The notes beneath the pieces are model-generated. The model did no database searches. It was not told where the DNA came from and saw only the letters and a list, made by a program, of their open reading frames with translations. From Nocardia anocheti (GTDB lineage Bacteria; Actinomycetota; Actinomycetes; Mycobacteriales; Mycobacteriaceae), in the NCBI RefSeq assembly GCF_029675105.1, contig NZ_JAQQFV010000008.1, positions 310,001 to 374,000 on the forward strand: 64,000 nucleotides of DNA, given 5' to 3'. Shown piece by piece: positions 15,803 to 24,744 of the stretch (positions are counted from its first letter, which is position 1; each line of letters starts with the position of its first letter). Both the position numbers and the translations under genes were made by a program.

Positions 15803-16636
15803 TCAGCCCGCGAAGAAGTCGAGGAGGATCTTGTTGACCGCCTCGGGCCGCTCCAGGTAGCCGTAGTGCCCCGTGTCGGGGATCTCCTGGTACCTGGCGC
15901 CGGGGATGGCCTCGGCCACCTCGCGCGACAGGTACGGCGGGATCATCCTGTCATCGGCGAAGCCGATTGCCAAGCACGGCACCGTGATCGCGCGGTAGGC
16001 GGCCACCCGGTCGAACTCGTGGTCCATGGCCCGCTGCGCCCGGATTCCGGGGGTGGCGGGACCGCCGGTGAACTCGAACAGGTCCAGCCAGTCGCGGGCG
16101 GCGTTGGTGTCGGCCATGGTCGCGGGCGACAGGTTCATCACCGCGGTGAGGGCGGCCTCGAACTTGGCGGGCAGCTGCACACCGGCGGCGTCGAGGTCCT
16201 GCTCACCGGCCGAGAGGGTCTTCTGGAACTGGTCGAGGCGGCCGTGTCCGGCCATGAACACGGCCTTGCGGACCAGGTCGGGACGGGCCAGGGCCAGTTC
16301 CTGGGCCACCCGCGCGCCCATCGAGGTGCCCGCGACCAGGGCGGGACCCTCGCCGAGCAGTTCGATAAGCGCGGCGGTGTCGGCGACCAGCTCCTCGATG
16401 CGGATTCCGGCGCCGCCCTCGTAGGAGGGCGCGATGCCACGGTTGTCGAAGGTGCACACGCGATACCCGGCGGCGACCAGCGCGGGCACCTGGTGCAGTT
16501 CCCACACCCGACCGGGCGAACCGGTGCCCATGATCAACACCACCAGCGGACCACCACCTGCGACATCGGTGCCCTTGGTACGGTCGCCCTTGACCTGATA
16601 GTTCAGTGCGACGCCGTTCACCGTGGCCAGTGGCAT
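15803..16636 (-). CDS. Alpha/beta-fold hydrolase
   Basis: A 277-residue hydrolase. Seen: oxyanion region VVLIMGTGSPGRVW, nucleophile elbow AGTSMGARVA (Ser), acid near GFADDRMIPP, and catalytic His in DTGHYGYLERPE. The N-terminus ATVNGVALNYQVKG is typical of epoxide-hydrolase/lactonase-like members. The substrate is unknown, and there is no operon partner on this strand. Confidence 0.88.
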   Translation of the reverse strand: MPLATVNGVALNYQVKGDRTKGTDVAGGGPLVVLIMGTGSPGRVWELHQVPALVAAGYRVCTFDNRGIAPSYEGGAGIRIEELVADTAALIELLGEGPALVAGTSMGARVAQELALARPDLVRKAVFMAGHGRLDQFQKTLSAGEQDLDAAGVQLPAKFEAALTAVMNLSPATMADTNAARDWLDLFEFTGGPATPGIRAQRAMDHEFDRVAAYRAITVPCLAIGFADDRMIPPYLSREVAEAIPGARYQEIPDTGHYGYLERPEAVNKILLDFFAG

Positions 16637-16808
16637 GAAACAAACCTCTCTGGGGAGTTGAGCTGTCCGGCACCACGGTAACGGGACAACGACGACACGG
16701 CACCGGGGCGGGGTGATCGGGCCGGGAGTTCATCGGCCGTCCACGCGCGCCCGATAGTATTGACTACTCGCACGCGAAGGCGTTTGGAAACCGGGAGGAC
16801 GAACCATT

Positions 16809-16967
16809 ATGGCCGCGAAGAGCAGCGCCAACGACATCGCCGACGACGAGCTCGAGCCGCTGGCCGACGAGACCGCTCGCCAAGCGCAGCGCGTCGTCGC
16901 GGCATACGCCGACGACGCCGACGAGTGCCGCATGCTGCTGTCGATGCTCGGCATCGGCCCCAGCTGA
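16809..16967 (+). CDS. Small conserved protein upstream of otsA (Rv3489-like)
   Basis: A 52-residue acidic protein, MAAKSSANDIADDELEPLAD at the N-terminus and ECRMLLSMLGIGPS at the end. GGAGGA precedes the ATG. A gene of this size and position directly before otsA exists in M. tuberculosis (Rv3489), which supports it as real. No function is known. Confidence 0.7.
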   Translation: MAAKSSANDIADDELEPLADETARQAQRVVAAYADDADECRMLLSMLGIGPS

Positions 16968-17026
16968 CCCGATCCCGGCGACCACAACCTCAAAGCGGGA
17001 CCCTGCGACGCGCAAAGGATGCGTGA

Positions 17027-18571
17027 GTGGACAAGATGATCGACGACCAGTCCAACAACCGTCCGTCCGAGAACAGCGAATCCGTCGCGCCCGCCCCGAG
17101 CGGGTCGGGTTCGGGATTCGTGGTCGTCGCCAACCGGCTGCCGGTCGACCTCGAGCGCCTGCCCGACGGGACGACCAGGTGGAAGCGCAGCCCCGGCGGC
17201 CTGGTGACCGCGCTGGAGCCGGTCTTGCGCAGCAACAAGGGGGCCTGGGTCGGCTGGGCGGGGGTGCCTGACGTCGAGGTCGAGCCGATCATCGAGGACG
17301 GGCTGGAACTGCATCCGGTGCCGCTGTCGGCGCAGGAGGTCGAGGACTACTACGAGGGGTTCTCCAACGGCACGCTGTGGCCGCTGTATCACGACGTGAT
17401 CGTCCGCCCGGTCTACGATCGGGCCTGGTGGGCGGCCTATGTGGAGGTCAACCGCCGGTTCGCCGAGGAGACGGCGAAGGTGGCCGCCGAGGGGGCCACG
17501 GTCTGGGTGCAGGACTACCAGTTGCAGCTGGTGCCCAAGATGCTGCGGATGCTGCGCCCCGATCTGACCATCGGTTTCTTCCTGCACATCCCGTTCCCGC
17601 CGGTCGAGCTGTTCATGCAGATGCCGTGGCGCACCGAGATCATCGAGGGGCTGCTCGGCGCGGATCTGATCGGTTTCCATCTGCCCGGCGGCGCGCAGAA
17701 CTTCCTCTATCTGGCCCGCAGACTGGCCGGTCAGCCCACTTCGCGCGGCAATGTGGGTGTGCGGTCCAAGCTGGGTGTGGTGCAGGTCGGTTTCCGGACG
17801 GTGCGGGTGGGCGCGTTCCCGATCTCCATCGACTCCGCCGATCTGGACGAACTGTCACGTCGGCGTTCGGTGCGCGAGCGGGCCGCCAAGATCCGCGCCG
17901 AGCTGGGCAATCCGAAGAACATCATGCTCGGCGTCGACCGGCTCGACTACACCAAGGGCATCGACATCCGGCTCAACGCGCTGCAGGAGCTGCTGGAGGA
18001 GGGCCGGGTCGATCCGGCCGACACGGTGATGGTCCAGTTGGCCACGCCCAGCCGCGAGCGCGTGCAGAGCTACATCAAGATGCGCGGTGACATCGAACGC
18101 CAGGTGGGCCGGATCAACGGCGAGTTCGCCCGGGTCGGCTACCCGGTGGTGCACTACCTGCACCGGCCGATCCCCCGCGACGAGCTCATCGCGTTCTTCG
18201 TCGCCGCCGACGTCATGCTGGTGACCCCGCTGCGCGACGGCATGAACCTGGTGGCCAAGGAATACGTGGCCTGCCACAGCGACCTCAACGGCGCGCTGGT
18301 GCTCAGCGAGTTCACCGGCGCGGCGGCCGAGCTGCGCCAGTCCTACCTGTGCAATCCGCACGACCTCGACAGCGTGAAGGACGCCATCATCGGCGCCCTC
18401 GACGACGAGCGCGACACCCGCCGCCGTCGGATGCGCTCGATGCGCCGCCAGGTGCTCACCCATGATGTCGAGCGCTGGGCACGGGCCTTCCTCGACGCGC
18501 TGTCGCAGGGCAATGTGGCCGGTGCCGCGCTGCTCAGCGACGAGGACGTGTATCCCGACTCGCGCAACTGA
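17027..18571 (+). CDS. otsA: Trehalose-6-phosphate synthase
   Basis: A 514-residue GT20 glycosyltransferase that joins UDP- or ADP-glucose to glucose-6-phosphate. Seen: VVVANRLPVD, the W-x-GW segment (GAWVGWAGVP), VWVQDYQLQLVPKMLR, FFLHIPFPP, LIGFHLPGGAQNFL, GVDRLDYTKGID (donor site) and VTPLRDGMNLVAKEYVAC. The N-terminal about 25 residues are variable. Start is GTG 17027, following the small Rv3489-like gene. Trehalose is an osmolyte and glycolipid precursor in these bacteria. The position beside the mce operon matches M. tuberculosis Rv3490. Confidence 0.95.
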   Translation: MDKMIDDQSNNRPSENSESVAPAPSGSGSGFVVVANRLPVDLERLPDGTTRWKRSPGGLVTALEPVLRSNKGAWVGWAGVPDVEVEPIIEDGLELHPVPLSAQEVEDYYEGFSNGTLWPLYHDVIVRPVYDRAWWAAYVEVNRRFAEETAKVAAEGATVWVQDYQLQLVPKMLRMLRPDLTIGFFLHIPFPPVELFMQMPWRTEIIEGLLGADLIGFHLPGGAQNFLYLARRLAGQPTSRGNVGVRSKLGVVQVGFRTVRVGAFPISIDSADLDELSRRRSVRERAAKIRAELGNPKNIMLGVDRLDYTKGIDIRLNALQELLEEGRVDPADTVMVQLATPSRERVQSYIKMRGDIERQVGRINGEFARVGYPVVHYLHRPIPRDELIAFFVAADVMLVTPLRDGMNLVAKEYVACHSDLNGALVLSEFTGAAAELRQSYLCNPHDLDSVKDAIIGALDDERDTRRRRMRSMRRQVLTHDVERWARAFLDALSQGNVAGAALLSDEDVYPDSRN

Positions 18572-18637
18572 GCGGCACACAGCGACCTCACAGCGTCGGT
18601 CCAGCCACTTCCCAGCGTGGTGGTGGAGCATGAAGCC

Positions 18638-19345
18638 ATGACTGGTGTGCCGCAGGTGCCCGAGGCCCGGGTGCTCGTCGTCGACGACGAACCGATGATC
18701 GTGGAACTGCTGTCGGTGAGTCTGCGGTTCCAGGGCTTCGAGGTGGCCACGGCCGCCGACGGCGCCGAGGCGCTGGACCGGGCGCGCACCTTCCGTCCGC
18801 AGGCACTGATCGTGGACGTGATGATGCCCGGCATGGACGGCTTCGGCCTGTTGCGCAGGCTGCGTAGCGACGGCGTCGACGCGCCGGTGCTGTTCCTGAC
18901 CGCGCGCGACGACGTGGACGACAAGATCACCGGGCTGACCCTGGGCGCCGACGACTACGTCACCAAGCCGTTCAGCCTCGAGGAGGTGGTCGCGCGGCTG
19001 CGAGTGATCCTGCGCCGCGCGGGCCAGACGAAACCCGAGCAGGCCAGCACCCGGCTGCGCTTCGCCGACATCGAACTCGACGATGACACCCACGAGGTGT
19101 GGAAAGCGGGCGAGCCGGTGGCCCTGTCCCCCACCGAGTTCACGCTGCTGCGCTATTTCATGGTCAACGCGGGCAGCGTGCTGAGCAAGCCGCGCATCCT
19201 GGATCACGTGTGGCGCTACGACTTCGGCGGCGAGGTGGGCGTGGTGGAGACCTATGTGTCGTATCTGCGCAAGAAGGTCGACACCGGCGAGCAGCGCCTG
19301 ATCCACACCCTGCGCGGGGTCGGCTATGTGATGCGGGAGAAGTGA
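18638..19345 (+). CDS. OmpR-family response regulator (TcrX-like)
   Basis: A 235-residue regulator. Receiver: acidic pair D16/D17, phospho-acceptor D60 in IVDVMMPGMDG, K110 in DDYVTKPFS. The C-terminal winged helix includes LSPTEFTLLRYFMVNAGSVLSKPRILDHVW and VVETYVSYLRKKVD. Start ATG 18638 fits the usual short N-terminus. Its stop overlaps the kinase start (GTGA, 19342-19345), so the pair is one unit. From memory, the closest M. tuberculosis type is the TcrX/TrcR group. Confidence 0.9.
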   Translation: MTGVPQVPEARVLVVDDEPMIVELLSVSLRFQGFEVATAADGAEALDRARTFRPQALIVDVMMPGMDGFGLLRRLRSDGVDAPVLFLTARDDVDDKITGLTLGADDYVTKPFSLEEVVARLRVILRRAGQTKPEQASTRLRFADIELDDDTHEVWKAGEPVALSPTEFTLLRYFMVNAGSVLSKPRILDHVWRYDFGGEVGVVETYVSYLRKKVDTGEQRLIHTLRGVGYVMREK

Positions 19346-20784
19346 ATACCGGGCTGCGCGCCCGCCTCTCGGCGATTCCGCTGCGGGTGACGCTGGTGCT
19401 GATGCTGGTGGTGCTGGCCGGATTCGGTTTGGTGGCTTCGGGTTTCGTCGTCACCACCGCGACGGAGAACTCCCTGCGCAACCGCACCGACCAGCAACTG
19501 GCCGACGCGGCGATCGAATGGGAGCGCCGCATGAGCGCCCCCGCACCGCCGACGCCCCCGCAGAACTCCACCGGTCAGCCACCGAGCCGGTACTACCTGA
19601 GCGCCGAAAAACTGGACGGCTCCAAGACATTGGTGCTGAGCCATGTCTTCGGCACCGACGCCGAACCCGACCTGCCCGATCCCCCGGTGACGAAACCGGT
19701 GACCGTGGGCTCGACCGGCGATTCCACCGAGCAGTGGCGGGTACTGACCGTGCGTGGCCGCACCGCCCAGGCCACGGTCGCGCTGCCGCTCACCGAGAAC
19801 ATCGACACCGTGCGCGATCTCGTCGTCGTGCAACTGATCGTGGGCGCGCTGGTGCTCACCGCGCTGGCCGTGGCCGCCTACTTCGTGGTGCGCGGCAGCC
19901 TGCGCCCGTTGCGACGCGTCGAGGCGACCGCGGCCGCCATCGCCGAGGGCGAATTGCATCGCCGGGTTCCCGTGCGCAACAACGATACCGAGGTCGACCG
20001 ACTCTCCCGCTCGCTCAACAGCATGCTCACCCAGATCCAACAGGCTTTCGCCGCGACCGAGGCATCCGAGGCCGCCGCACGCGAATCCGAGTCGCGCATG
20101 CGCCGATTCGTCGCCGACGCGAGCCACGAACTGCGCACCCCGCTGACCACCATCCGCGGCTTCGCCGAGCTCTACCGCCAGGGCGCGACCGGCGACCCGG
20201 CCACCTTCATGAACCGCATCGAACACGAGGCCCAGCGAATGGGCCTGCTGGTGGAGGACCTGCTCATGCTCGCCCGCCTGGACGCGCAACGCCCCGTCGA
20301 CCTGCGTCCGGTCGACCTGCTCGCCCTCGCCGGAGACGCGGTGCACAGCGCGCGTGCCGTGGAAGCCGCCGAGGGCGGGCACCGACCGATCACCCTCGAC
20401 ATCGCCGAGGGCACCGGCACCCTGGAGATCCTGGGCGACGAACACCGCCTGCGCCAGATCCTGACGAACCTGCTCGGCAACGCCAGGACACACACCCCCG
20501 ACCGCACCACGATCACCGTCCGCCTGACCCCGGCTGCGGACGAGGTGCGACTCGAGGTGGCCGACACCGGCCCCGGCCTGGCCCCCGAGGACGCCGCCCG
20601 GATCTTCGAACGCTTCTACCGCACCGACGCCTCCCGCACCCGCACCAGCGGCGGCACCGGCCTGGGCCTGTCCATCGTGGCCGCGTTGGTGGCCGCACAC
20701 GGGGGCACCGTGCGGGTCGAGCAGACGCCGGGCGGCGGCGCGACCTTCGTGGTGCTGTTCCCGCGTGGCGGGCAGACCACCTGA
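19342..20784 (+). CDS. Sensor histidine kinase of the same two-component system
   Basis: A 480-residue membrane kinase. First helix at residues 10-32 (VTLVLMLVVLAGFGLVASGFV), a Pro-rich external sensor region, second helix near 155-180, HAMP (RPLRRVEATAAAIAEGELHRRVP), HisKA with H262 in ASHELRTPLTTIRGFAEL, and HATPase with NLLGNARTHTP, DTGPGL and GTGLGLSIV. The GTG start overlaps the regulator stop by 4 bp. The stimulus is unknown. Confidence 0.92.
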   Translation: MNTGLRARLSAIPLRVTLVLMLVVLAGFGLVASGFVVTTATENSLRNRTDQQLADAAIEWERRMSAPAPPTPPQNSTGQPPSRYYLSAEKLDGSKTLVLSHVFGTDAEPDLPDPPVTKPVTVGSTGDSTEQWRVLTVRGRTAQATVALPLTENIDTVRDLVVVQLIVGALVLTALAVAAYFVVRGSLRPLRRVEATAAAIAEGELHRRVPVRNNDTEVDRLSRSLNSMLTQIQQAFAATEASEAAARESESRMRRFVADASHELRTPLTTIRGFAELYRQGATGDPATFMNRIEHEAQRMGLLVEDLLMLARLDAQRPVDLRPVDLLALAGDAVHSARAVEAAEGGHRPITLDIAEGTGTLEILGDEHRLRQILTNLLGNARTHTPDRTTITVRLTPAADEVRLEVADTGPGLAPEDAARIFERFYRTDASRTRTSGGTGLGLSIVAALVAAHGGTVRVEQTPGGGATFVVLFPRGGQTT

Positions 20785-20826
20785 CCTCCCGGCGACGAGA
20801 GAACCGGCGGACGCCTGCGCCCGCCG

Positions 20827-21312
20827 TCAGACCGGGGTGACCTGGGCGACCAGCCAGCGGTCACCGGACTTGTCCAGCGAGACCCGCACGCGACTGCCCG
20901 AGGTGGTGCCGTCGGGGGTGTCCTTGCTGGTGGTGAGCTGGTTCAGGTAGAGCAGCACCACGGCGTGCTCGGGGTCGGCGGAGACCACGCCCTCGGCCTG
21001 GGTGGTGGCTTTGACGGTGAGCTGCTTCTCCTTGGCGCCCGGCGCGATGGCTTCGGTGATCAGCTTCAGGTAGTCGCTGCGGAAGGACTCGGTCAGGCCG
21101 TCGGCCGCCTTGGGCAGCTCGGTGTCGACGGTCGCTGGCTCGTAGGTGAACATCGCGCTGACCGTGCGGCTGGCCGTGGTCATCGCGTCGGTCCGAGCCT
21201 GCTCGGTCCGGTCGTGCTGCCAGAGCCGATAGCCGCTCGCCCCGAGCACGACCGCGGCGATCAAGCCGAGGGCAGCGAGAGCACCGAAGACGATCTTCAC
21301 ACGCAGGCTCAT
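20827..21312 (-). CDS. Mce-associated membrane protein
   Basis: A 161-residue protein with one N-terminal membrane helix (VKIVFGALAALGLIAAVVLGASGYRLW) and an extracytoplasmic NTF2-like domain, as in Mam/Mas proteins that end mce operons. It corresponds by position to Rv3492c. The start overlaps the preceding gene by 4 bp, so it is the last gene of the mce4 transcript. Such proteins stabilise the importer. Confidence 0.87.
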   Translation of the reverse strand: MSLRVKIVFGALAALGLIAAVVLGASGYRLWQHDRTEQARTDAMTTASRTVSAMFTYEPATVDTELPKAADGLTESFRSDYLKLITEAIAPGAKEKQLTVKATTQAEGVVSADPEHAVVLLYLNQLTTSKDTPDGTTSGSRVRVSLDKSGDRWLVAQVTPV

Positions 21313-22127
21313 CCGACGAACTCCACCTTCGAGACGGTCATTCCGGTATCGGCGTTCGAGACGGTGATCCGAAACCGGTACTGACGCGACTGCGGCTCGG
21401 GCGAGCCGTTGTTGCTCACCGTCTGCTTGGCGGCCACGAGCACCTGCGCCGATTCGCCGTCCGCGGTGACGATGCCCGATTCCACGACCTCGCCGGTGGA
21501 GACCACATTGGCCTGCTTGACGATGTCCAGGAACGGGTCGACGCGACCGTCGAACTCGGTCTTGAAGTCGCCGGAGGCCACCGAGAGGATGCGGTCGATG
21601 TCCTCCTTGGCCGACCCGGCGCGGATGGTGGTCAGGTTGAGCACGGCCTGGCGGGCGGTCTCGGTGTACTGGGCGCGCAGATCCTCGTCGGTGCTCAGCG
21701 AGTAGGCCTTGACAGCGGCGAAACCGGCGCCGACGACCAGGGCCAGCACGAGCACGACAGCGGCGGCCAAGGCCATGACGCGGCCGGTCGAGTCGGAGAA
21801 AGCGGCGCTGTCGGATGCCGGAACGATCTCGGTGTCGGCGGAGTCGGAATCGGCGAGCTTGGTGAGTCGCACCGTCTCGGCGGCGGGCGGCACCGAGACC
21901 GCGGCGATCTTCGCCGTGGCGCCCTGGGTCGTCGCCGGAGCGTCGGCGGGCTTGTCGGTGTTGTCGACCACCGCTGTCGACGCGACCTCGACGGTGTCGA
22001 CCACCTCGGTCGGTGATGCGGTTTCGCTCTTACCGATGGTGACCGTGGCGGCCACCGCCTCCTCGACCGGTGGTCCGGCCGAGCGCGCGGCCCGCCTGCG
22101 GGGGCGGCGGTTGTCGTTGTCGTTCAT
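21309..22127 (-). CDS. Mce-associated membrane protein with long cytoplasmic N-terminus
   Basis: A 272-residue protein. A basic start (RRPRRRAARSAG) is followed by about 100 Thr/Val/Ala-rich residues, a membrane helix (MALAAAVVLVLALVVGAGFAAV) near residues 115-137, then a Mas/NTF2-like outer domain. Position matches Rv3493c. It overlaps mce4F by 4 bp. The low-complexity N-terminal extension is longer than usual. Confidence 0.87.
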   Translation of the reverse strand: MNDNDNRRPRRRAARSAGPPVEEAVAATVTIGKSETASPTEVVDTVEVASTAVVDNTDKPADAPATTQGATAKIAAVSVPPAAETVRLTKLADSDSADTEIVPASDSAAFSDSTGRVMALAAAVVLVLALVVGAGFAAVKAYSLSTDEDLRAQYTETARQAVLNLTTIRAGSAKEDIDRILSVASGDFKTEFDGRVDPFLDIVKQANVVSTGEVVESGIVTADGESAQVLVAAKQTVSNNGSPEPQSRQYRFRITVSNADTGMTVSKVEFVG

Positions 22128-23527
22128 CGTTGCTGCTCCTCCAACATCGCCTGCCAGCTGGCCGGTACGGTGCCCGAGCCGTCGGTGGCGATGTCGCCTT
22201 GGCGGTACGTGCGCCCGTCTGTTCCCAGATAGGTGCCCGTTGACGGATCATAGGGGCGCGCTGCGGCGGGGGTCACACCACCCGTCGATGCGCCTGCCGG
22301 TGCGGAGGCCGGAGCGACCGGCTGGACCGGCCCGAACGGCGGGTTGTTGCCCTCCGGCACGAACCCCGTGCGGCACAGTTCCGGAGTGGGGGCCCGGACA
22401 CCGGGAACCTCCATACAGGGCGTGTTACGGATGCCGCGCACGGCGATGTTCGAATCCTGTGGCACCTTGCAGTACAGCCCCGGCGGGGTGTCCATCGGTG
22501 TCAGCTCGCTGGGCTGACGCCACTGGTCGGCGGGCAGGAAGCCGGTGGTGCAGGCGGGCGGGTCGTTGAGCACGGTCATGAAGTCGACCATGACGCCGTA
22601 CTGGATCGGACCGCGAATGGCCGTGCGCAGCGCGGCGATCAGCGGCGGGAAAACGACCAGCAGCTGTTCCACGCTGGCGTGATACGTCACGCCGACCTGG
22701 CCGAGGCTCACCAGGTTGCGGGCCAGAATCGGCAGCGTCGGACGCAGGTCCTGGAACTGCTCGTTCACGGTTTCCATCGCGGAAGGGCTGTTGTTCAACA
22801 GATTTCGCAAGGTGGGGTCGTGTTCGCGGAGTTGATCGGTGACGGTAGCCAGATCCGCTGTCCAGGAACGGATGTCGTCGGCCGAGCGGGTCTGGGTATC
22901 GAGCAGCGGGCCTATCTGGTCGAGCAGCTTCTTGGTCGGCTCGATGTCGTCTTCGGCCTGCTGGATCAGCAGCGCCGCGGAGTCGATGAATCGTTGCAGG
23001 TCGGGCCCGGCGCCGTTGAAGGCGTGGAAGGCCTCGTCGATGACCTGCTTGAGGCGGGTGTCGGCGACGGTGGCCAGCAGCTTGTCGGCCTGGTCGAGCA
23101 TCGCGCCGACGTCCTGGGGCAGGTGGGTGCGCTGTTCGGGGATCACCGAGCCGTCGCGCAGGTGGCTGTCGGAGGGTTGCTCGCTGGGCACCAGGTCGAC
23201 GTACTGTTCGCCGATCGCCGACACGCTGCGCACCCACGCGCTCGAATCGGCGGGCACCTTGTAGTCGCTGTCGATCGACAGGTCCGCCTCGACACCGACG
23301 GGCGTGAGCCGCACCGCCTCGACCTTGCCGATGTTCTGTCCGCGATAGGACACATTGGCGGTGGGATAGAGCCCACCGGTCGCGGCCAACTGCACGGTGA
23401 CCGCGTACCGGCCGATACCGAACATGGCGGGCACCTGCAGGTAGCTGCCGCTCATCACGACCAGACCGACCACGGTAAGCACCGCGAAGATCGCGAGCTG
23501 AACTCGCACGAACCGGGTGAGTTTCAT
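22124..23527 (-). CDS. mce4F: Mce-family substrate-binding protein F
   Basis: A 467-residue Mce protein: one N-terminal helix (VQLAIFAVLTVVGLVVMSGSYLQVPA), the MCE/MlaD domain (LAATGGLYPTANVSYRGQNIGKVEAVRLTPVGVEADL), a long helical region, and a Pro/Ala-rich tail with ARPYDPSTGTYLGTDGRTYRQGD. The tail motif is characteristic of MceF-type proteins. It is translationally coupled to its neighbours by 4-bp overlaps. Role: one of six subunits that carry sterols across the periplasm to the YrbE permease. Confidence 0.92.
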   Translation of the reverse strand: MKLTRFVRVQLAIFAVLTVVGLVVMSGSYLQVPAMFGIGRYAVTVQLAATGGLYPTANVSYRGQNIGKVEAVRLTPVGVEADLSIDSDYKVPADSSAWVRSVSAIGEQYVDLVPSEQPSDSHLRDGSVIPEQRTHLPQDVGAMLDQADKLLATVADTRLKQVIDEAFHAFNGAGPDLQRFIDSAALLIQQAEDDIEPTKKLLDQIGPLLDTQTRSADDIRSWTADLATVTDQLREHDPTLRNLLNNSPSAMETVNEQFQDLRPTLPILARNLVSLGQVGVTYHASVEQLLVVFPPLIAALRTAIRGPIQYGVMVDFMTVLNDPPACTTGFLPADQWRQPSELTPMDTPPGLYCKVPQDSNIAVRGIRNTPCMEVPGVRAPTPELCRTGFVPEGNNPPFGPVQPVAPASAPAGASTGGVTPAAARPYDPSTGTYLGTDGRTYRQGDIATDGSGTVPASWQAMLEEQQR

Positions 23528-24744
23528 CGACCCGCCCCTTCCTGGCCGGGCAGCGGCGCGGTGATACCGGGAATGGCGGGCAGACCGGGAATCGGTCCGA
23601 TCCCGGGCACATTCAGCGTGGGTGCCGGGGCGGGCGGTGCCGCGAAGGGCGCGGTGGCCGGATCACCCGCGTCGGTCGCGGTCGACGGCGCGAACGAACC
23701 GACCACGCCCTCGACACCGCCGAAGCGCCCGCCGAGCGGCGTACCCGTGAGCCAGTTGCTGTCGAGGCGGCTGGCGGTCAGGTCGAAGGTGATGAACAGG
23801 TTCATGTAGTCGCCCATGATGGCGTTGTCGATGTTCTTGATCGGGAACGGGAAGGTGGGCAGGATGCCCATCGCCTGGATCAGGTTGTTGCCCGTGTCGG
23901 CCAGGGTCTTCAGCACCGGACCGAGACTGCGCAGGTTGGCGACCAGATCGTCACCGCTGGTCTTGATGAGCCGCTCGCTGACGTCACCGAGCTCGCCCAG
24001 GGCGGTGATCGCGTTGGTGATGGTGGCCGACCGATCGGCCAGCGCGGTCAGGGCCGGATGGATCTGCTCGATCGCCTGGGCGATCACGTCCTTCTGCCCG
24101 GCGAGCTTGCCCGCGAGCTGGTCCAGGCCCTCCATCGCGGCGATGATGCTTCCGGTCTGGCGTTGCAGGCCGGTGGTGAGTTCGTTGAGTTGCGGGAGCA
24201 GGTCAGCGATCTCGTCCTCGCGGCCACCGAGCATCGCGTTCAGTTCCGTGGTGATGGTCTCGAGCTGGGCGATCCCGCCGCCGTTGAGCACCACCGACAG
24301 CGACGACAGGACCTGCTCGGTGGTGGGGTAGGCCCCGGCCCGATCGAGCGGGATGACGTCCCCGCCGCGCAACTGCCCCACCGGCTCGACCGTGGTCGGC
24401 GCGGACAGCTCGAGGTGGTTGCTGCCCAGCAGACTGGTCTGGCCGATCTTGGCGACCGCGTTGGCGGGCAGATGGACCTCGGGATTGAGCGAGACCGTCA
24501 CCAGCGCGTGCCAGCCCTCGACCTCGATCCCGGTGACATTGCCGACCTCGACGTCGTCCACCCGCACCGGCGAATTCCGGGTCAGGGTGGTGACATTGGG
24601 CATCTGGATCCGCACGGTGTACGAACCTGGGCCGCGCCCTTCGGAGCCGGGCATGGGCAGGGAGTTCAGTCCGTCGAACTGACAGCCGGTGGTTCCCAGC
24701 GTCACGGCGACGCCGAGGGCGAGCCCGGCGAATGCGCGCCTCAT
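23524..24744 (-). CDS. mce4E: Mce-family lipoprotein E (LprN-like)
   Basis: A 406-residue Mce protein. Start ATG 24744 gives MRRAFAGLALGVAVTLGTTGC with a lipobox (Cys21) and overlaps the stop of mce4D by 4 bp. MCE domain: YTVRIQMPNVTTLTRNSPVRVDDVEVGNVTGIEVEG. The helical middle and a Pro-rich tail (PAPTLNVPGIGPIPGLPAIPG) follow. The fifth subunit is the lipoprotein in all actinobacterial mce operons. Earlier in-frame starts would invade mce4D. Confidence 0.92.
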   Translation of the reverse strand: MRRAFAGLALGVAVTLGTTGCQFDGLNSLPMPGSEGRGPGSYTVRIQMPNVTTLTRNSPVRVDDVEVGNVTGIEVEGWHALVTVSLNPEVHLPANAVAKIGQTSLLGSNHLELSAPTTVEPVGQLRGGDVIPLDRAGAYPTTEQVLSSLSVVLNGGGIAQLETITTELNAMLGGREDEIADLLPQLNELTTGLQRQTGSIIAAMEGLDQLAGKLAGQKDVIAQAIEQIHPALTALADRSATITNAITALGELGDVSERLIKTSGDDLVANLRSLGPVLKTLADTGNNLIQAMGILPTFPFPIKNIDNAIMGDYMNLFITFDLTASRLDSNWLTGTPLGGRFGGVEGVVGSFAPSTATDAGDPATAPFAAPPAPAPTLNVPGIGPIPGLPAIPGITAPLPGQEGAGR